From assembly GCF_036884655.1 (NCBI RefSeq), contig NC_088340.1:5849501-5913500 (forward strand): DNA of 64,000 nt, in the 5' to 3' direction. How positions within the stretch are numbered: the first letter of the stretch is position 1; each line of letters begins with the position of its first letter. The position numbers and the translations under genes were made by a program. The notes under the pieces are model-generated. The model saw only the letters and a list, made by a program, of their open reading frames with translations. It searched no databases and had not been told where the DNA came from. This DNA comes from Musa acuminata AAA Group. Taxonomy: Eukaryota; Streptophyta; Magnoliopsida; Zingiberales; Musaceae. Below are positions 37,101-52,100 of this stretch, in pieces.

Positions 37101-40100
37101 AGTCAAAGAAAGAAAAGAGACCATAAAAAAGTATTGGACCTTCAAAAAATCAAACTGAAATTAGCTTACAATGGACAAGCATTCTTTCTGAATTGGATCA
37201 GTATCTTGTTCTACAACAACTTCTGCACCAACTCTTAAGGACTCCTAGCTAAGCATGTTATAGAGCCTACATCGTTTGGCCATGTAAGATTCCAGACATG
37301 AAACTTCATTCATCAATATCCTAATTTATCTCTAAGCATGTTATAAAGCCTACATCTTCTAGCCATGTAAGATTCCAGACATGAAACTTCATTCATCAAC
37401 ATCCTAGGTTATCCCGTACCACCTCCCTGAAGCACAGAAAAAAATAAATCTTTCATTCAAGCAAAACCCACCCTCCCACTCTATCTAGGCAGCAGCCTGT
37501 ACAGTCTAAATATATCAAACAACTATTCTTGGGTAGGTAGTGATTAGAAAAATCCAAATTGATAAAACCATTTTGGGCAAGCAGTGATTCAGCAGCCACA
37601 TGGGCTTTCAAATCAGAAAAAAAAAGTCAACCAGTAGCCAGAAAAAAATTAGGTTGCTGTTGATAACTAACTTGTACATTTCTTCGATTTAGACCCAAGG
37701 ATCCAGAACGTCGAGGTGTTGCAAGGAAACCATTTGATCGAAGATTCCTCTGCAAGAGGCATAGAAGTGCAGAAGTGTTGGACAACCAATAAGGTAAGTT
37801 ATCATGTTCGTTGTCCACCTGAAACATATGAATCAAAAATCAACAACTCTTATATTTTAATTGAAGTAAAGATCACAAGAAATACAAATAAAAAAAATCA
37901 ACTTCTAACCCTTAGAACATCGTTGATTCCCTCAATTATGAAATCAAAAATAGCTGTTCTTTCAGCCTCAAAGGCATGCCAATGGAGAAGACACTTATAA
38001 ATGACACAAGCCGCAACTGGTTTAGCTTCCTTAAACCCCAAATTTTCTTTAATGCACCTTAAAAGCAGTTCATGATTTTCCTGCAAAATATCTTGCTTAG
38101 ATTGAGACCAAGAAGAAAGTATTACTTGACATAAAGTAAGATTTTTATGGAAAAATCACAGCACTTTAAACCAAGGTATGCAATACCGTACCATACCGAT
38201 GTTTCGAGGTTGGCTCGGTACGGTACGGTACCAGCATACCGAGCGGTACACCAGGGCATACCTTAGTGTATTATTATAGTACTGTAGCACGGTCCGTCCG
38301 ATAGTGGGCGGTCCGCGTAACAGTATGCTATCGAACCGGTACGTACCACCCGTACCGAGCGGTACCATTCGAAATTGCATACCATGCTTTAAACAATAAA
38401 CAGCAAAAAGAACAAAATAATAAAATAATGTTCCAAATAAAAAGAGATACTATAAGACGAAATGTAATTTAGACACAATTTTGGAAAAACAAATTAGACA
38501 CATACAATGAAATTCCCAGCATGCATTATCTTTAGAAGGCCCAGAGTAACATAATTGGACTTTCTTGAACAAACTCAAGATTACATCTGATAAAAAGCAA
38601 CATAGAAATTACCTCGTGTCTCTCAACACCCCTCCTTGTCCTTCGTGATACCGACAAGCTTTGAGGAAGAGGAATAAGATATTTTGTAGGTGGCGTCTCC
38701 TACATTGAACAATGAACATTAATTGCAAACCCAGAAGTTAAATGGAAAAAGCCAAAAACCAACAAGACGATTAATCTTACAAATGTAGGCATCTGGTCAA
38801 TGTTGCATAGCGCAAGTGCATTCGAGTATTTCTATATTTGCAGAAAAGACAAAAGGATAAATCATCTCAGTCAATAGTCTTTTCCAAAGCAACTTATTTA
38901 CAAAATGGAAAGAAAATCAACAAACTGAACAATACGATAACAACATAAGAACCTCAGATAAAGGTTTGACCCCAGAAAGGTTGTTCATAGGTGACATGCT
39001 TATTGTCTTTTGGCTGAGGATATGATTTTCATCTTGCAAACTTGAAAGCTTCTCCTCCAAGCTGAGAAATCAAATGAATAATGTGATAAGATAAAAAAAA
39101 AAGTGTGATGGAAAATATAACTAGCAGAATATTCTTTCATAAGATGATTTTTTTTTTTTGCAGTACTTTAATAGATGAACAGTTGGGGCATACTGTCCTT
39201 GCCATAAGGAGTTAGCATATAGAATGGGTGGCTAATAATGAAAAGCTGGATCATCTAAAAAAGCCATTAAATATATGCTCAAAATGGATCTTAGCAAAAG
39301 GGCACTTATCATTTTTTTGTCTGAAGCAAAGGGCATTCATCAGATTCTTTTTCTGAAGCAAAGGGCACTATGTCAGAATTTTTCTGAAGCATATGGCATT
39401 CACCAGATTAACTTTCAAAGATTCTTTTGATTGCATTTAATTTTAGTTAGGTGCAAGAAGCATTCATCAGTGCTTCCTAGATTCATATGTTGGCCATAAT
39501 TCTTCGTGCATGTATGGTACTACAAAGCACATGGTCTGTATACAGTGCCCATACTGAGAACTAGGAACATCGATATGCATGTGACTAGAATATGTCAAAT
39601 CTTATCCCATAAGTTAAAAACATTTTCCAATTTCGACTTAAGCTATTGACAAGATCAGAGTGCTATTTGTATAATATAGTTTAATTAAAAAGAAAATAAA
39701 TAATAAAAGATTCTCAACAAGTTAATTTTCCAATTTCCTTTCTTTGGTTGATGTTGAAGTTCAAACTCAAGAACTAAAACAAACCTGTTCAAGTTCCCTT
39801 GAAGCTCTAGACATTTTTCTTCCATATCATGTAATTTCTCCAGGGTTTCATCATTACACTTTTTTGCTTTAAGAAGCTCACTCTCCAAATCCAAATTTTT
39901 TTTTGCAAGAGACTGGACAGAATTCTGCAAAACAAAACAAAACAAACACAAAGAAACAGTAATATAAACAATGACAAAAATGAGGATGTATACCGAAGAG
40001 ATGACAGAATGGAACAACTAACCTATGAAAGATTATTTATAAGGATGTCATAGTCACAGTAAATTTAACAGGAAGCCATTAGAATGATTATTCATCGGTA

Positions 40101-43100
40101 AACAAATGTTGTACTTTTCTTGGATGAAGCATTTCTAAGATACGACATGCATAGTGACTGTATACATCTCTCTAAAATTAGCACGTTTCAATCAACTTGA
40201 TAATTGGACTAAGAAAAACCCAAACTAAATGGAACAAGAACACAACCGTAAAAACAAAAAAGAGTGAGAAAATATAGGAACAAAAGTTACCAATGTTCAT
40301 ATTTGATAAACTAATATCAACATGTACCTTCTTAATTTATATGCCAACTTTAACATGAGACAAGCTTTCTCATCACATCCTCATCTTTATCACTGCTTCC
40401 CTCCACTCCTTTTTTCCACCTCCTCTTCCCCATGCTCCCCCTCCCCCTCCCCACTTCTTTTGCGCTGGGGTACATATCAGCGTACTTGTATGTCAGTACG
40501 CCAGAATAGACCATACTGCTCCAATCGACCAAAACAGGTCTGGTACCCGAAATTAAAAACCTTGTTTTATCTTTTCTTTTTATCTTAGAAAACACTTGAT
40601 GCCACAAGTACTGTAGGTGAGAAATTATGCATGCCTAGAGTTTAGGTAATATCAAAAATTTAGAACAAGGTTAATGGATCTTCATAAAAACTGATATCAA
40701 ATGTTGTTTTCGTGTGATCTGGATTGTAAAGTTGTTATAACTTTTAATGGTATAAACTCCTGATTAGTGTCTTATCTTACATAATTTTATCAACCTTGTT
40801 AGCTTCAACATATACCTTAGGTTGGACAGTACAAGTAAAAGATCATACAAGTAACTAAGAACAATAAAAATACAATCAAATCAGATATTTCCTTGAAAGT
40901 CATTTGCATGAAATAAGATAGCCAAACCTGCATGTTCAAGTTCTCCTTTTTAAGTTCTGACATTGCATTGAGGCTAATCATGATAGCTTCCTTTTCCTTC
41001 AAAGTACTGTTCAACTGATTCTGAAGCATGGCATTCTTTTTGCACTCTATGGCAGTAGCCGACTTTGCCATATCCAGATCAGCATTCTTTAAATCCAGAG
41101 CTTTTTGAAGTTTTGAAATTTCCAGCATTTTTGACTCTTCACTTGCAAACTACAATAGAGAAGTTCATGCAGGAACTTAGCAAAGAATATAGAAGCAATA
41201 CACCACTTAAATAAGAAAAAAAACAGAAGAGGCGGTAACCAAACGGTCAATAGACAACCTTGCAAATAGTTGCAAATTCTTTCTTACGAAGGTACAAACA
41301 ATGCAGCAACTATACAATAATATTTGCACGATTGTCTAAAATTGAAATATCCATCTGCAGTTAGGGAAAAGCAGCTGCAGATTTCCCTTCACATAACAAA
41401 ATCCAAAATGTGTATGCCCTTTTAAGCACATCAGCAGCAGCAATTATAAGATCAACAATTTCTTCATTCCTAACAATCCTCATACTGTGCACTTAAGTCC
41501 ACAAATTCAAGTCATCAATGTACAACTTGGCATACACATCACAATCACCACAACAATTCTCTTTCAATTGTTATTTTAGATTGTGAAATTTCTGCATCTT
41601 ATTCTCTTCATCCATATTTTCAGATCCAAGAAATCAAATACCAATTAAGCCAGTACGTAATAAACGGTTTTACAAATATGACGAAGGACAGGTACCAGAC
41701 CATTTAAGTTGATACGAACCAAGATTTAATTCTTTTATTACTCTTTTGAACCGAGCAATACAGGTTTATATACCACCCAATATCCTGGTACCTTAGAGGT
41801 CCAACTGGTTATTGAAACCAGAATTGGACTGATAATTACATTCTTGCAACTAGATAATGGAAACATATCTTACATTTCTCATAGAAAGATCACATAGATT
41901 TGGCAACACATTTTAAAATGTGATAAACTAATAGGAAGAATGCAGGTTCATATGTTGAGTTTGTAAATCTGTCAAAAATGTCAATGTCACAAGAACATGA
42001 TACATAACATCATTATGCATCTAGCCTTTTTTTTTTTCATATTACTGGAAGTATTTCATGTTCTAATAATGTCAAACACAATGGACCACCAATTAACCTA
42101 CTACAAGCTACCAAAGCAATAGAATTCACTTGTGATATAATCATACAAGACTAATTAAGTAGCAATAAATTTTCTGCATTGAAATGAAACACGCATAAAT
42201 GAAAAAGAAAATGAAGATAGCTCAAAAATATAGCTGTAATGTTGGTTTTACCCGCAGCTTTTTCTCTAAAGCCAAACGCCATGAAAGATCTTCCAATCTC
42301 TTCTCAAGCTTACTCTTAGCTTCACGTAAAGCTCCAGCTTCATTTGCAGCCTTCAAGTTTTAAGATGAAAGTAAGTAAATCTCTCTACTTGAAACAGCAA
42401 AATCTAATATACAAAGCTACGTGTCCATACAGAGTAAACAAAATAGTAGCGTCAGGATAAATTAAGAAGCCAACTAGTAATTATCTATATGAGAATACAT
42501 AGAGTTGAAGACTATTAGAAAATTTTCTGATGTATGACTAGAAGTTAAAGAAAGCAATAAGCAACATGTTGCGCCCACTATAAAGAATAACACAGCAATA
42601 AAAAGACAAGAATCTGAAAAAGGTTATTATTAGCTTTACCATAAAAAGAATCATTTTTACAGATTCCGATTGGACAATAACAATAAAAAGAAGAGAGGCA
42701 GGAGAGAAGGAAAAAAAGGAAAAATATACAAGACCTAAGCAGTTCTGGTGAAGAACAACAAAATGAAGAATGTTGCTGCAACATTCATGCATACAATGAG
42801 AAAAGTTGAGATGGTGAGAGAAACAGATGCAAAGTAAGAAGAAAGCAAAAGAAATACAACAGGGTTGAGTATATGCTGCAGTATATATTTAAAATCCTAT
42901 GACTTTAGTAAGTCACAGGCTAATACTAACAATTTTCTATAATAAATACTTATGTTCTCTTATCAAACAATACTAGATTTTCACAATGTGTATATTGACA
43001 AACATTTGAGAAAGTGAGAGAGAGATGTGAAAGTGAAAAGAGGACAAAAGAGAAATAGAACACGGATAATCATATGCTGTAGCATGTAGTTAAAATCCAA

Positions 43101-46100
43101 TGGCTTTTATAAATTACAGGTAAATACCATCTGCTTTTTATTTGTACATGTCTTAAGGTTTATAAAAAATTAAAATTTTATTATTTCCTTTCTTGTTTTC
43201 AATTTTTGATCTAGAATTATTTCCTGGCTGAATGCCATTTTCAACCATCCTTCAATTGACAATGTACGATAGGCATGTATAACAGAACTGACAGCATGAC
43301 AACGATACATGATGCATCTATCATTGTACAACCATAAATACATTTCAATTTGATTTATTTTAAGCCACTCTATTCTTTTAATAATAAATAGTATTTCTTA
43401 CAAGAGGCTCTTCTTTTCTCCAATCCTCACTACCTGTTCCAACTCCCACTCAACCAACAAGATCTTTGTTAATGTAGATCAACATCTTAATTGTGTATAT
43501 TAGTAAGAATCATATTCGTAGTACATCTACTAATTCAAGTCATGCAAACATGTCAAGTAATGTTGAACTTTCTAGACATCTTTGAAATAAACTATGAGTT
43601 GTGAATGGTACAAAAAGATTAACTCATTCCAAGATGCAGCTTCTGATGGATTTCAGATATATGTATAGTACAACCAATAAAATTCAAGAATCTATTCTCT
43701 AAACTATTTTGTCTATAAAAGGTCAGAATTACATGTGGTGCTAAGATGACAGAAGATTAAGGTTTATTAGAGTTTCTAATGCTCATACAAACAACAGATA
43801 CTAATGACCAAAATAATGTCATAGGTACTACATTGAAACCATCTCTCTCTCTATACATTCTATCACACAAAATTGAGTTAACAGCTTGAACATGTAGTCA
43901 TTCGGGATCATGCATTTGCAATTCCTTGCACTAATTTCAGTATCATAAAATTTTCAGCATTAGCATTTCAGTGCATCTCCCAAAATTTCACTGGGAACTA
44001 GTACCAAGGATCATTAAGAATCCTCTGCAAGACAGGAAAACAAGTTTGTCATTCTAAATACAGTACTTCTACTTAGTATATTTTACTTTGTGATGGTTGG
44101 GGAAAGAACCACTTTGGTTGTTGCTCTATTAGTGACATGTTAATTTGAACCTATATTATCATGAGATTGCTGACATGCTGACATATTGAGGTGACTGCAC
44201 AAACTTACATATATAACCAGTTCCAGTGGCAACATCAGCTTGTACCCAAAATTTGACAATTTAAGTCACATCTACATCACTGAATGAAAGGAAGAGATCG
44301 TACCAATTTAAGCCTCCGAAGCTCCCTTTTTGCAAGTTTACATCTCCAAGCACATTGAATGCACACCACAGCATTTCGGTATTCCTGAAAAGCCATGCAT
44401 GTCTTTAACATTCTCCACCAAGCCTGTTCAGAGTGTTAGGAAACATCAGCTCTTGCAGATGAAACTTAGTTGCAGATGCAACACATATAAACAGACTAAG
44501 AAAAAGAAGCCCGACATTGATCTACGATAATGTGTAAAATGTAATTTAAAGGTAGTAGACACAACATAATTAAACAATAATTTACAAGAACAACCATGAA
44601 GTTGCAAAAGTCTGATCAGTTTCAGGACGAAGTGGAACTCCAGAAAGTCATGATATTATTCTGGAAGAAAATATCAAGAATGCCAATATTCGACAAGAGT
44701 CATCAGAAAATCTAGGAGTTCCAATCATATTTTACTAGTCGGGCAGAGCATGAAGCTGAAGTATTTATTCAGCAGCAGAAATAAATAGATAAAAAATTTA
44801 AAATTGAAAGTTATAAATTTAAAAAATAAATAATATCACAATGAAAACAATTATGAAATGGATCACCTACGTTCTTTTTAATTATGCACCAAGTCAAGAA
44901 ATATTCAAGTTATACGTCAGACCACTGCTTGTATTAAAAACTACAAAAAACAGAGTCACTCAATTATACAAAAGGGGCTGACCAAGAAGATTGTGGTTGT
45001 AAGATTCACTGGCTTCAGATATATAAATTTGACCAAACCAAGATACATGTGACAGCAAGCGAATGGAAATAAACAACCATTTAGCATAATCAGCCAACAC
45101 TAAAATGAGACATCAAAACCCTTTATGAAGTATAATATCAACATGATGAGAAAGAACCTGGATAAACACCGCAGCCCTATGCTCCTTAATACACACGTAT
45201 CTCTGCCGACCAATGGAACTCCGAATACTAGATTGAATTACTACAACTGCTGAATAAACTTGCAAGAAAGTCCGCCGTAACAGCCATCTTCGAACATGTT
45301 TTTGAATTGAAACCGCAGCTGCTATTCGTCTTTTAGTTGCAAACATTCTTCTGGATAAACAGCCTAAAAACAATAGAAAAGAAATTCCAGACATCTTACT
45401 TCAATAGGAGCATGTCATCTGGGACAATCAGCATTCAACTAAGCTAACTAAACTGACATCACGAAAAAATGGACCATCATAGGTGTAAAATTTTGCCCAC
45501 AACTTAAATTGGTCCAACTCTTAGTTTCGTTCTCTGGGTTATAATTGACTGATTCCTGGCTTAAACCTAGTACAACCCATATATCCAGTGTTTATAATCA
45601 AATACCATAAAAATAAATAATCACGATGTTGTCGAGAATCAAATGTTCAATGCACAGTATTTAAAAGTCAGAATTTAGTAAACATGATGATCATCGATGC
45701 ACAATTATTTCAGTGAGTTCATACTTCTGTGTGCTCCTAATATAAAATAAAGCAATGATGTAAATTACCTCGGCAATATGCTTGGAGAGTAATTGCAGCA
45801 ACTCGAGTCACAACAAACTCTCTATGAGCCACAAATGTTCTAAAACGATCCTGAATGAACTTCGCAGCATTTTCCAAAACCTCATTACGCCGTAAATCTA
45901 AGATTGCAATTTGACCAGCTCTAAGGAAAACTTTATTCCTGCCAAGCTGGTAAGAAGTACTGCTTTTGTAAGCTAATACCAAGTCATGTTCGATGACTCA
46001 GATAAAAATATATGTGGTCACACAGAGTAAACTTAGAAAGCTGAAAGCATGAATCTTTTTTTGTTTTTTTGCACGTAGGAGTCAAGAAGGCTATGAAAGA

Positions 46101-49100
46101 AGGATTTGAATGACATGAGCCAGGACAGTGATGATAACTAAACTAAATTATAGGAACTTCATTAATAAGCTTTATAGTAATAATATGACTTTTAAACAAC
46201 TGCTTAAGGAACAGATCAACCTAAAAATTCTAAATGGTTGACAAACATATTTGTTCAGCAGACTGAAAAAACGAGAGCCCATTTTCACAAAGATATGGAT
46301 ATACTGAATACTGAATAGTACCAATAAAAAAGGTTATGATATTTTAAAAAAGAAAACTTGACAGTAGCAAAGCGTTACACAATGTAAGCTTACATTCTGA
46401 ATATAAAGGTCAAATATATGGCCCTGTGTATGAGACACATATTTCAATAACCACATGATCAGCAACATCCACACAGAAAATTTGGAAATACCATAAAGTG
46501 TTATACTTAAGAATGTACCAACTTGCCCTAAGCCAAAAAAGCATTTTGCTTAGTCTGTGCCATGCACAACTAAATGGAAGAGCCTAAGAATTATAAAATT
46601 GCATTTCCATTACAGTGCAAGAAAATCTATGAGAGAAACTAAAAAACAATAATATTATCAAAATGTAAGAAAAGCTTCAGCACCTCAAAGTCTATAAAAA
46701 ACATATCAAGGTTTCAGATATCTTAGCTTGTAATAAAGTTATCAAAATGTAGACAGTAAGAACTATGCTAAAAAGAGCCAGCATCCCTATAAATCAGACT
46801 CCATGTCAAGTTTTGGTAATTCAATGTTAACACAGGCAGATAAGTGAATTTGGGAAAATATAAAGATCTGTGTCCCCACCTCCAGAACCAATTTTGGAGA
46901 ACCATGTTAGCAGCATGATTCTAGCATTTATTTTTAGACATTTTTTATATGTAAAATTCAGATAGGTATATAAGAATATTAATAATTATATTAAACAGCT
47001 ATAATTATTGTGGAAAGTGATATGCTCTCTAAGTCAAAAAATTGGACACATATTAGTAAGTAGGAGACTGCTAGGCTCATTATTAGGAGTTTACGAGCTA
47101 ATAAAATATGAATTAAGACTCTGCAATCACAAGAAATTCCACTACGGCCAAGCTTCAGCTGCTTTAGTTGTCACATCCCAACTCCCAGGAACTGGAGCTG
47201 AACTGCCACATTTAACATACTTATACATGATTATTTCAGATTCACAATGGATACATAACATAAGAAAAAGAGATACATTCTATAATAATACATAACAAAC
47301 ATTAGATATGTCTCATTTTACATATTATGATTGTTGACAACAACTAAAATCATTAGTTACCCATGCTAAGGAACTCAGATTTGTGCTTTCTTGGTACCAC
47401 CCAAAAATAATAACAATGGCATTTTAATCATCTAGAAATTAACTAAACCACTTTTCATGACGATACAGCTTGATGCAAATAACAAACTCATTCCATAAAT
47501 AAAAAATAATCCAATATGATTCTTAAACTTAAACAACCAAATGGGAGTCTAGAAGTACATAACAAACATACTCTCAATACTATCAATAGGAAAATTTGTT
47601 ACAAACCATCCTTATTAATAAATCACTTTTAATATGAGAATGTCATTTCAGAATTATAATATTATATAGCAAACATACTTATCATGATAAGAGAATATTA
47701 AGAACTAATGTTACTAAAAGAAATACAAACAAATTCAACTCTGAAAAATATGGAACATTCTAAATTGTCATAATTAAGTGTGTAAAAGAGGCTTGCATAA
47801 AGGTATACAGAGAAAAATAAAAAATACAAAGATGTATTTCAAAAAGGAAACACTTAAAAATATAAAATAAGTGAAATCCAAAAGTATGATGCAATATCAT
47901 TCACAACTTATTTGGTTAAGACATATGGAGGTCTTCTATTCATCATATCTTAATCCTTTTTTACTTTCTCCTTCTACTCTATTATTTCCTTATTCCAATC
48001 ACTCCGTTTCCACCTTTACCTTTAAGTGGTTAGATACCCAAAAGAGTGTCTTATATTTTAATGATTCGGGTTGTAGATGGAGAAGCAATATCATGTATGA
48101 CATATAGGTAGGTAAGATGAGCTTCCTTTCTTATTGAATGTCATACAAAGTGACAGCAGCCCATTAAAGTTGTCATGCATGTGACATCTAATATATAAGA
48201 CTAATTTAGATAGCCATGCATGCTGACACCTAACAGATGAAGTATCAACATGGAATAGACTCACCTGATTTCTTATAACTATAACATTTCTTCATTATAT
48301 ATAATATACTGTTAAACATTTTTGGTATTATTATATGAACCTACAATGACTAAACAATGAGTTATCAGTTTTTTGAAACAAAATTATATTCCTCTATGCT
48401 TGGTTCGCTTTATCAATCTATACCAATATACCGATCGGCCATCGGTACAATACATATCAAGCCATACCAACATACTGACATACGGTGCAGTGGGGCATAC
48501 CGATGTACTGATACATACTGCCCATACTGACCCCCTATCAAACTGGTACATACCGCCGTATTGAGCGGTGCACTACGGTATGACAAACTTTGCCTCTATG
48601 TCAATTGTTCTCTATCCATTCATCCAGAATCCCAGCACTTCAACTCATAACCATCAACAAAAAGGTTAAGTCTTACAAGATACGAGCAATAAGAAAAATA
48701 TATAGATAGCATACATAACATACTAATCAGCAATAAAGCATGTCCATTATACTCAAAGAAATGCTTCGCAAGTAGCAAATTGAATTTAAGAAGCATAAAA
48801 AGGAATTCATAAGCAATAATAATACTTGGAAATTTTCAAGCTTCAACTTATGAAGAATTCCTCTTGTCAATGCCTTTTCATCATAGCTGCCAGATAATAT
48901 GGAACAAAGAAACATAGATCAAAATTATTAAAAAGGTAATAATAAAATCAAATAACTTGTGCTAACATCCACAAGGCATGCATACTAGCCTAGCTCAGAA
49001 TCATACAATGCGGGAAGGGTATTAGGTAACTCTCATGCCACCATACAATAATCTTTGCAATAGATTATGATGAAATTATGACTGCCATGTACCTTGAAAC

Positions 49101-52100
49101 TAAAATTCAAAGAGTATGCAAGTGTTTGCATCACAAAATGCATCGTATGCCAGGAATATGCATTTGGCATATATTCGAAGTAGCTTCAAGGAACAACACA
49201 TGGACGAAAGATATTGTATATGGAATGAGTAATGCAAAAAAGAACACCACATATAAAGCCACCCATTCATATGATTTTTCCTCTCTACTGGAAACAGAGG
49301 AATGATTGAGATACCAATGCACACCCAGGCACTACTCTGTGGATGGCATGCCAAAGACAAGACCACATAGAAGTGCCAAATCCATGGAACAGAAAAAATA
49401 AAGGAGAAAGAGAAAAAGATAATATAAATAGAAAAGGAAATTCTCTTTTCACTTGGTAAATGTGAACTTAGTGATACCATGAACTCTTGAAAGAAAAATG
49501 TTAAAGCAACTATAGTTAAAGCTACACCGATAAGTAAGGCTAAAAAAAAAAAGATTGGTTGAACGTTCTAATTCATGCAGTTACAAAGTAGACTACCAAG
49601 TTCAATAACAAAGCTTTCATTGCATAGAAGGGTAGGATCCGATGGTTCATTGTGATGGACTAAGGTATGCCACATTGCCACATGCATTAAGGCCTCAAAG
49701 CTTTGAATTCTTTAAATGTTATTATAATTATATGCTTCTTTGCTTCAAAACTTCATTAGATGGTTTCAAGAGTATGAATGTCTAAATGAATTTTATCCTT
49801 CTTTTGTTGGTTTTATGTCTATGAATCCAGATAACTTGAGATTAGCTAAATATTATCAATGATCATGACAGTGAACCACAGCAATCCAACATGAAAAGCA
49901 ATCCATATAACACTTGTCCAAATAGTCCTCATGCAAGCACCAAACAGGTAGTCAGCAAGTGCAATCTCCCACATAAGCAAATAGATCAAAAGTGTCAGGC
50001 AAAGCAATCCCCATGAGGAACTCCTTGGAGAATGGCATCCCCCAGTTGATTTTAAGTCTACATCTCATCCTTAGGCAAGGAGCTATTCGAGATTTTTAAC
50101 CCAATCAAAGTATCCAGCCAGTCATCCTCTGTGGAGTTCACAGTCGAGGCTCAACATCCCCTGTCCCAACTGTCTTTGAACTGGAAAATGCCAACCAGTA
50201 TGTACCAACATCAATGAAAGACATACTCTATTACTATAGCAGACATCTGGAAAATGCTGACACACACACGCTCATTACTAGTTGGTAATCACTACCTAAT
50301 TGTTGGACTGAATCATTAGCCAAAATTGTCGGACTAAGATGGGTCAGGATTGGATAAAATGTCAGATCCAACCAATTCTATCAGTTCTAAACAACCTCGA
50401 TCAAGCATGGGTCTAAGCAACAAGTCTTATTGATCCAAAAGATTTGATCAGTCCAACCCAATCAAAATTTTGAATTCCAACAAACCTCAAAAGCAATTAG
50501 GATAAAACAAATAACCTCAAGAATCACAGTAAATTAACACAAATTAAGCATGCCAAAGCCCCACCTTCAGTGTTTCACTCAGCCTATTCATGTCAAACAA
50601 GTATACATACCAAGGAATACGTCCACAAGTGGCATCAGGGCTTACCGCTAGGGAAGCACTGTGAACAGTGCTTACCATCCAAAGTTTTGACCCTAAAACT
50701 TGTTGCACACAATACTCTGGCGCCTCCCCAAAACAAAAAAACCAAAAAAAAAGAAGAAAACCTCCCTCTCACGCCACATGCCAGTGGTACCCCTCTCCTT
50801 CTATGCAGCCACTGCCTCCTACTCTTCTATTCCCTCCCTCCCCTTGTACTGCAGTATATTCCAGCATAACATATGTCAGTACACCTGAATGTGTTGAACC
50901 CTCATGTATTAAATCATCTTCTTGCCATCACATCTCATAGTGTATCCACTTAGAGAATAAAAGTCCTGTGAACTGAAAGCGAAGTACAACTATATGCAGC
51001 TATAACCAACTTGTAGAACTAATAAGGCTTTGATACATAGAATGTCCACCCTTCAAATCCAAAAGCAGGTAAAAACTACATTTAACTGGGAAAAAAATTA
51101 ACTAAAGATGCAAGACAAATAGCACATCAAATAAAAAAAGTGCAAGCAGTTCAAATTAATGCAACAGCCACTGCCAGTCATAGCAGAATAAGCTCAGTAA
51201 ATCAACTACCTTCCATCCAAAAGTTCAGGAGCTAAAAGCCCAAATCGGTCTATAAATTCCGAATAAAATCTTCTAGTCGGATAACCAGCAAGACTTATTC
51301 GAACAGCCTCAAGAACACCCTGCATACAAACATACATGATGACCAAATAGCTTGCTGCAACTAATTAAAAGAACACAGATATAAGAGACTAGATATGATA
51401 AACAACATTCTGAACCAGTGAATGATATCTAAAATGTCAAGTAACAAAACTAAGAAGACAATTAAGATAAAGCTGTAGTAGGCAAATGTGAGATGTACAA
51501 ACAGGCATGGTACTTTGATATACAAGCAGTTGTTTCCATACATTGTGGTTGCACTCACATTTTAAGATACTCCAAATCTAATTTTCCGACATGACTCAAA
51601 AATCTTCCACACTGGAAAGAAATTAGATTGAACTAGTGGCCTATCTACCAAGACAAATTTTCTTTGTCAAAAATATATAGATTTGCAAGGAAGCTAATAC
51701 TATCAACTCAAGATAAATCCATTCAAGCTCCTCAGGATATTGTGGATATTATGCTAATGAGGCAATATGGATGCTTAGCTATGACAAGCAAAGAGATAGC
51801 TATGGTGAGCCGTAACAACTGTAAGAGCACTGTGGACAGTATCCAAATAAAAAAACTCAGTTATCACCAAGGCACCTAAATCTCCTATGCCTTAAGAGAG
51901 GAGCAAATCCCCTATAAAAAACATTAAGACACAAAACAACTATTTTATCAAGATGTAAGTACTGTCTACGAAATTAAAATTATAGAAATCTTAGTTTTGC
52001 ATTATTAAATGAGGTGTACTAATTGTCATGCAACAATACAAAACAAGTGCAATGGAAATATGCACAACAGAGTACAAAGGTTTAAGGAAAAGAAATAAGC

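Larger units (their letters stand above)
31188..38080 (-). other. Myosin globular-tail (dilute/DIL) exons
   Basis: Cargo-binding tail: [15 protein letters not shown] and [20 protein letters not shown] (37910-38080), [20 protein letters not shown] (37672-37818), [20 protein letters not shown] and LRDNLKKE-like sequence (36760-36936), a DIL core through [18 protein letters not shown] (35309-35408), [14 protein letters not shown] (35187-35243), EEIRQDLCP (35048-35104), [16 protein letters not shown] (34839-34919) and the C-terminal [13 protein letters not shown] (31188-31323). The tail ends VPLP-stop. Confidence 0.92.
38613..42350 (-). other. Myosin coiled-coil and linker exons
   Basis: Heptad-rich dimerisation segment: [19 protein letters not shown] (42252-42350), [20 protein letters not shown] (40928-41149), [20 protein letters not shown] (39785-39924) and [15 protein letters not shown] (38953-39061). 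Two small exons (38781-38831, 38613-38699) form a basic, proline-containing linker before the globular tail. Confidence 0.88.
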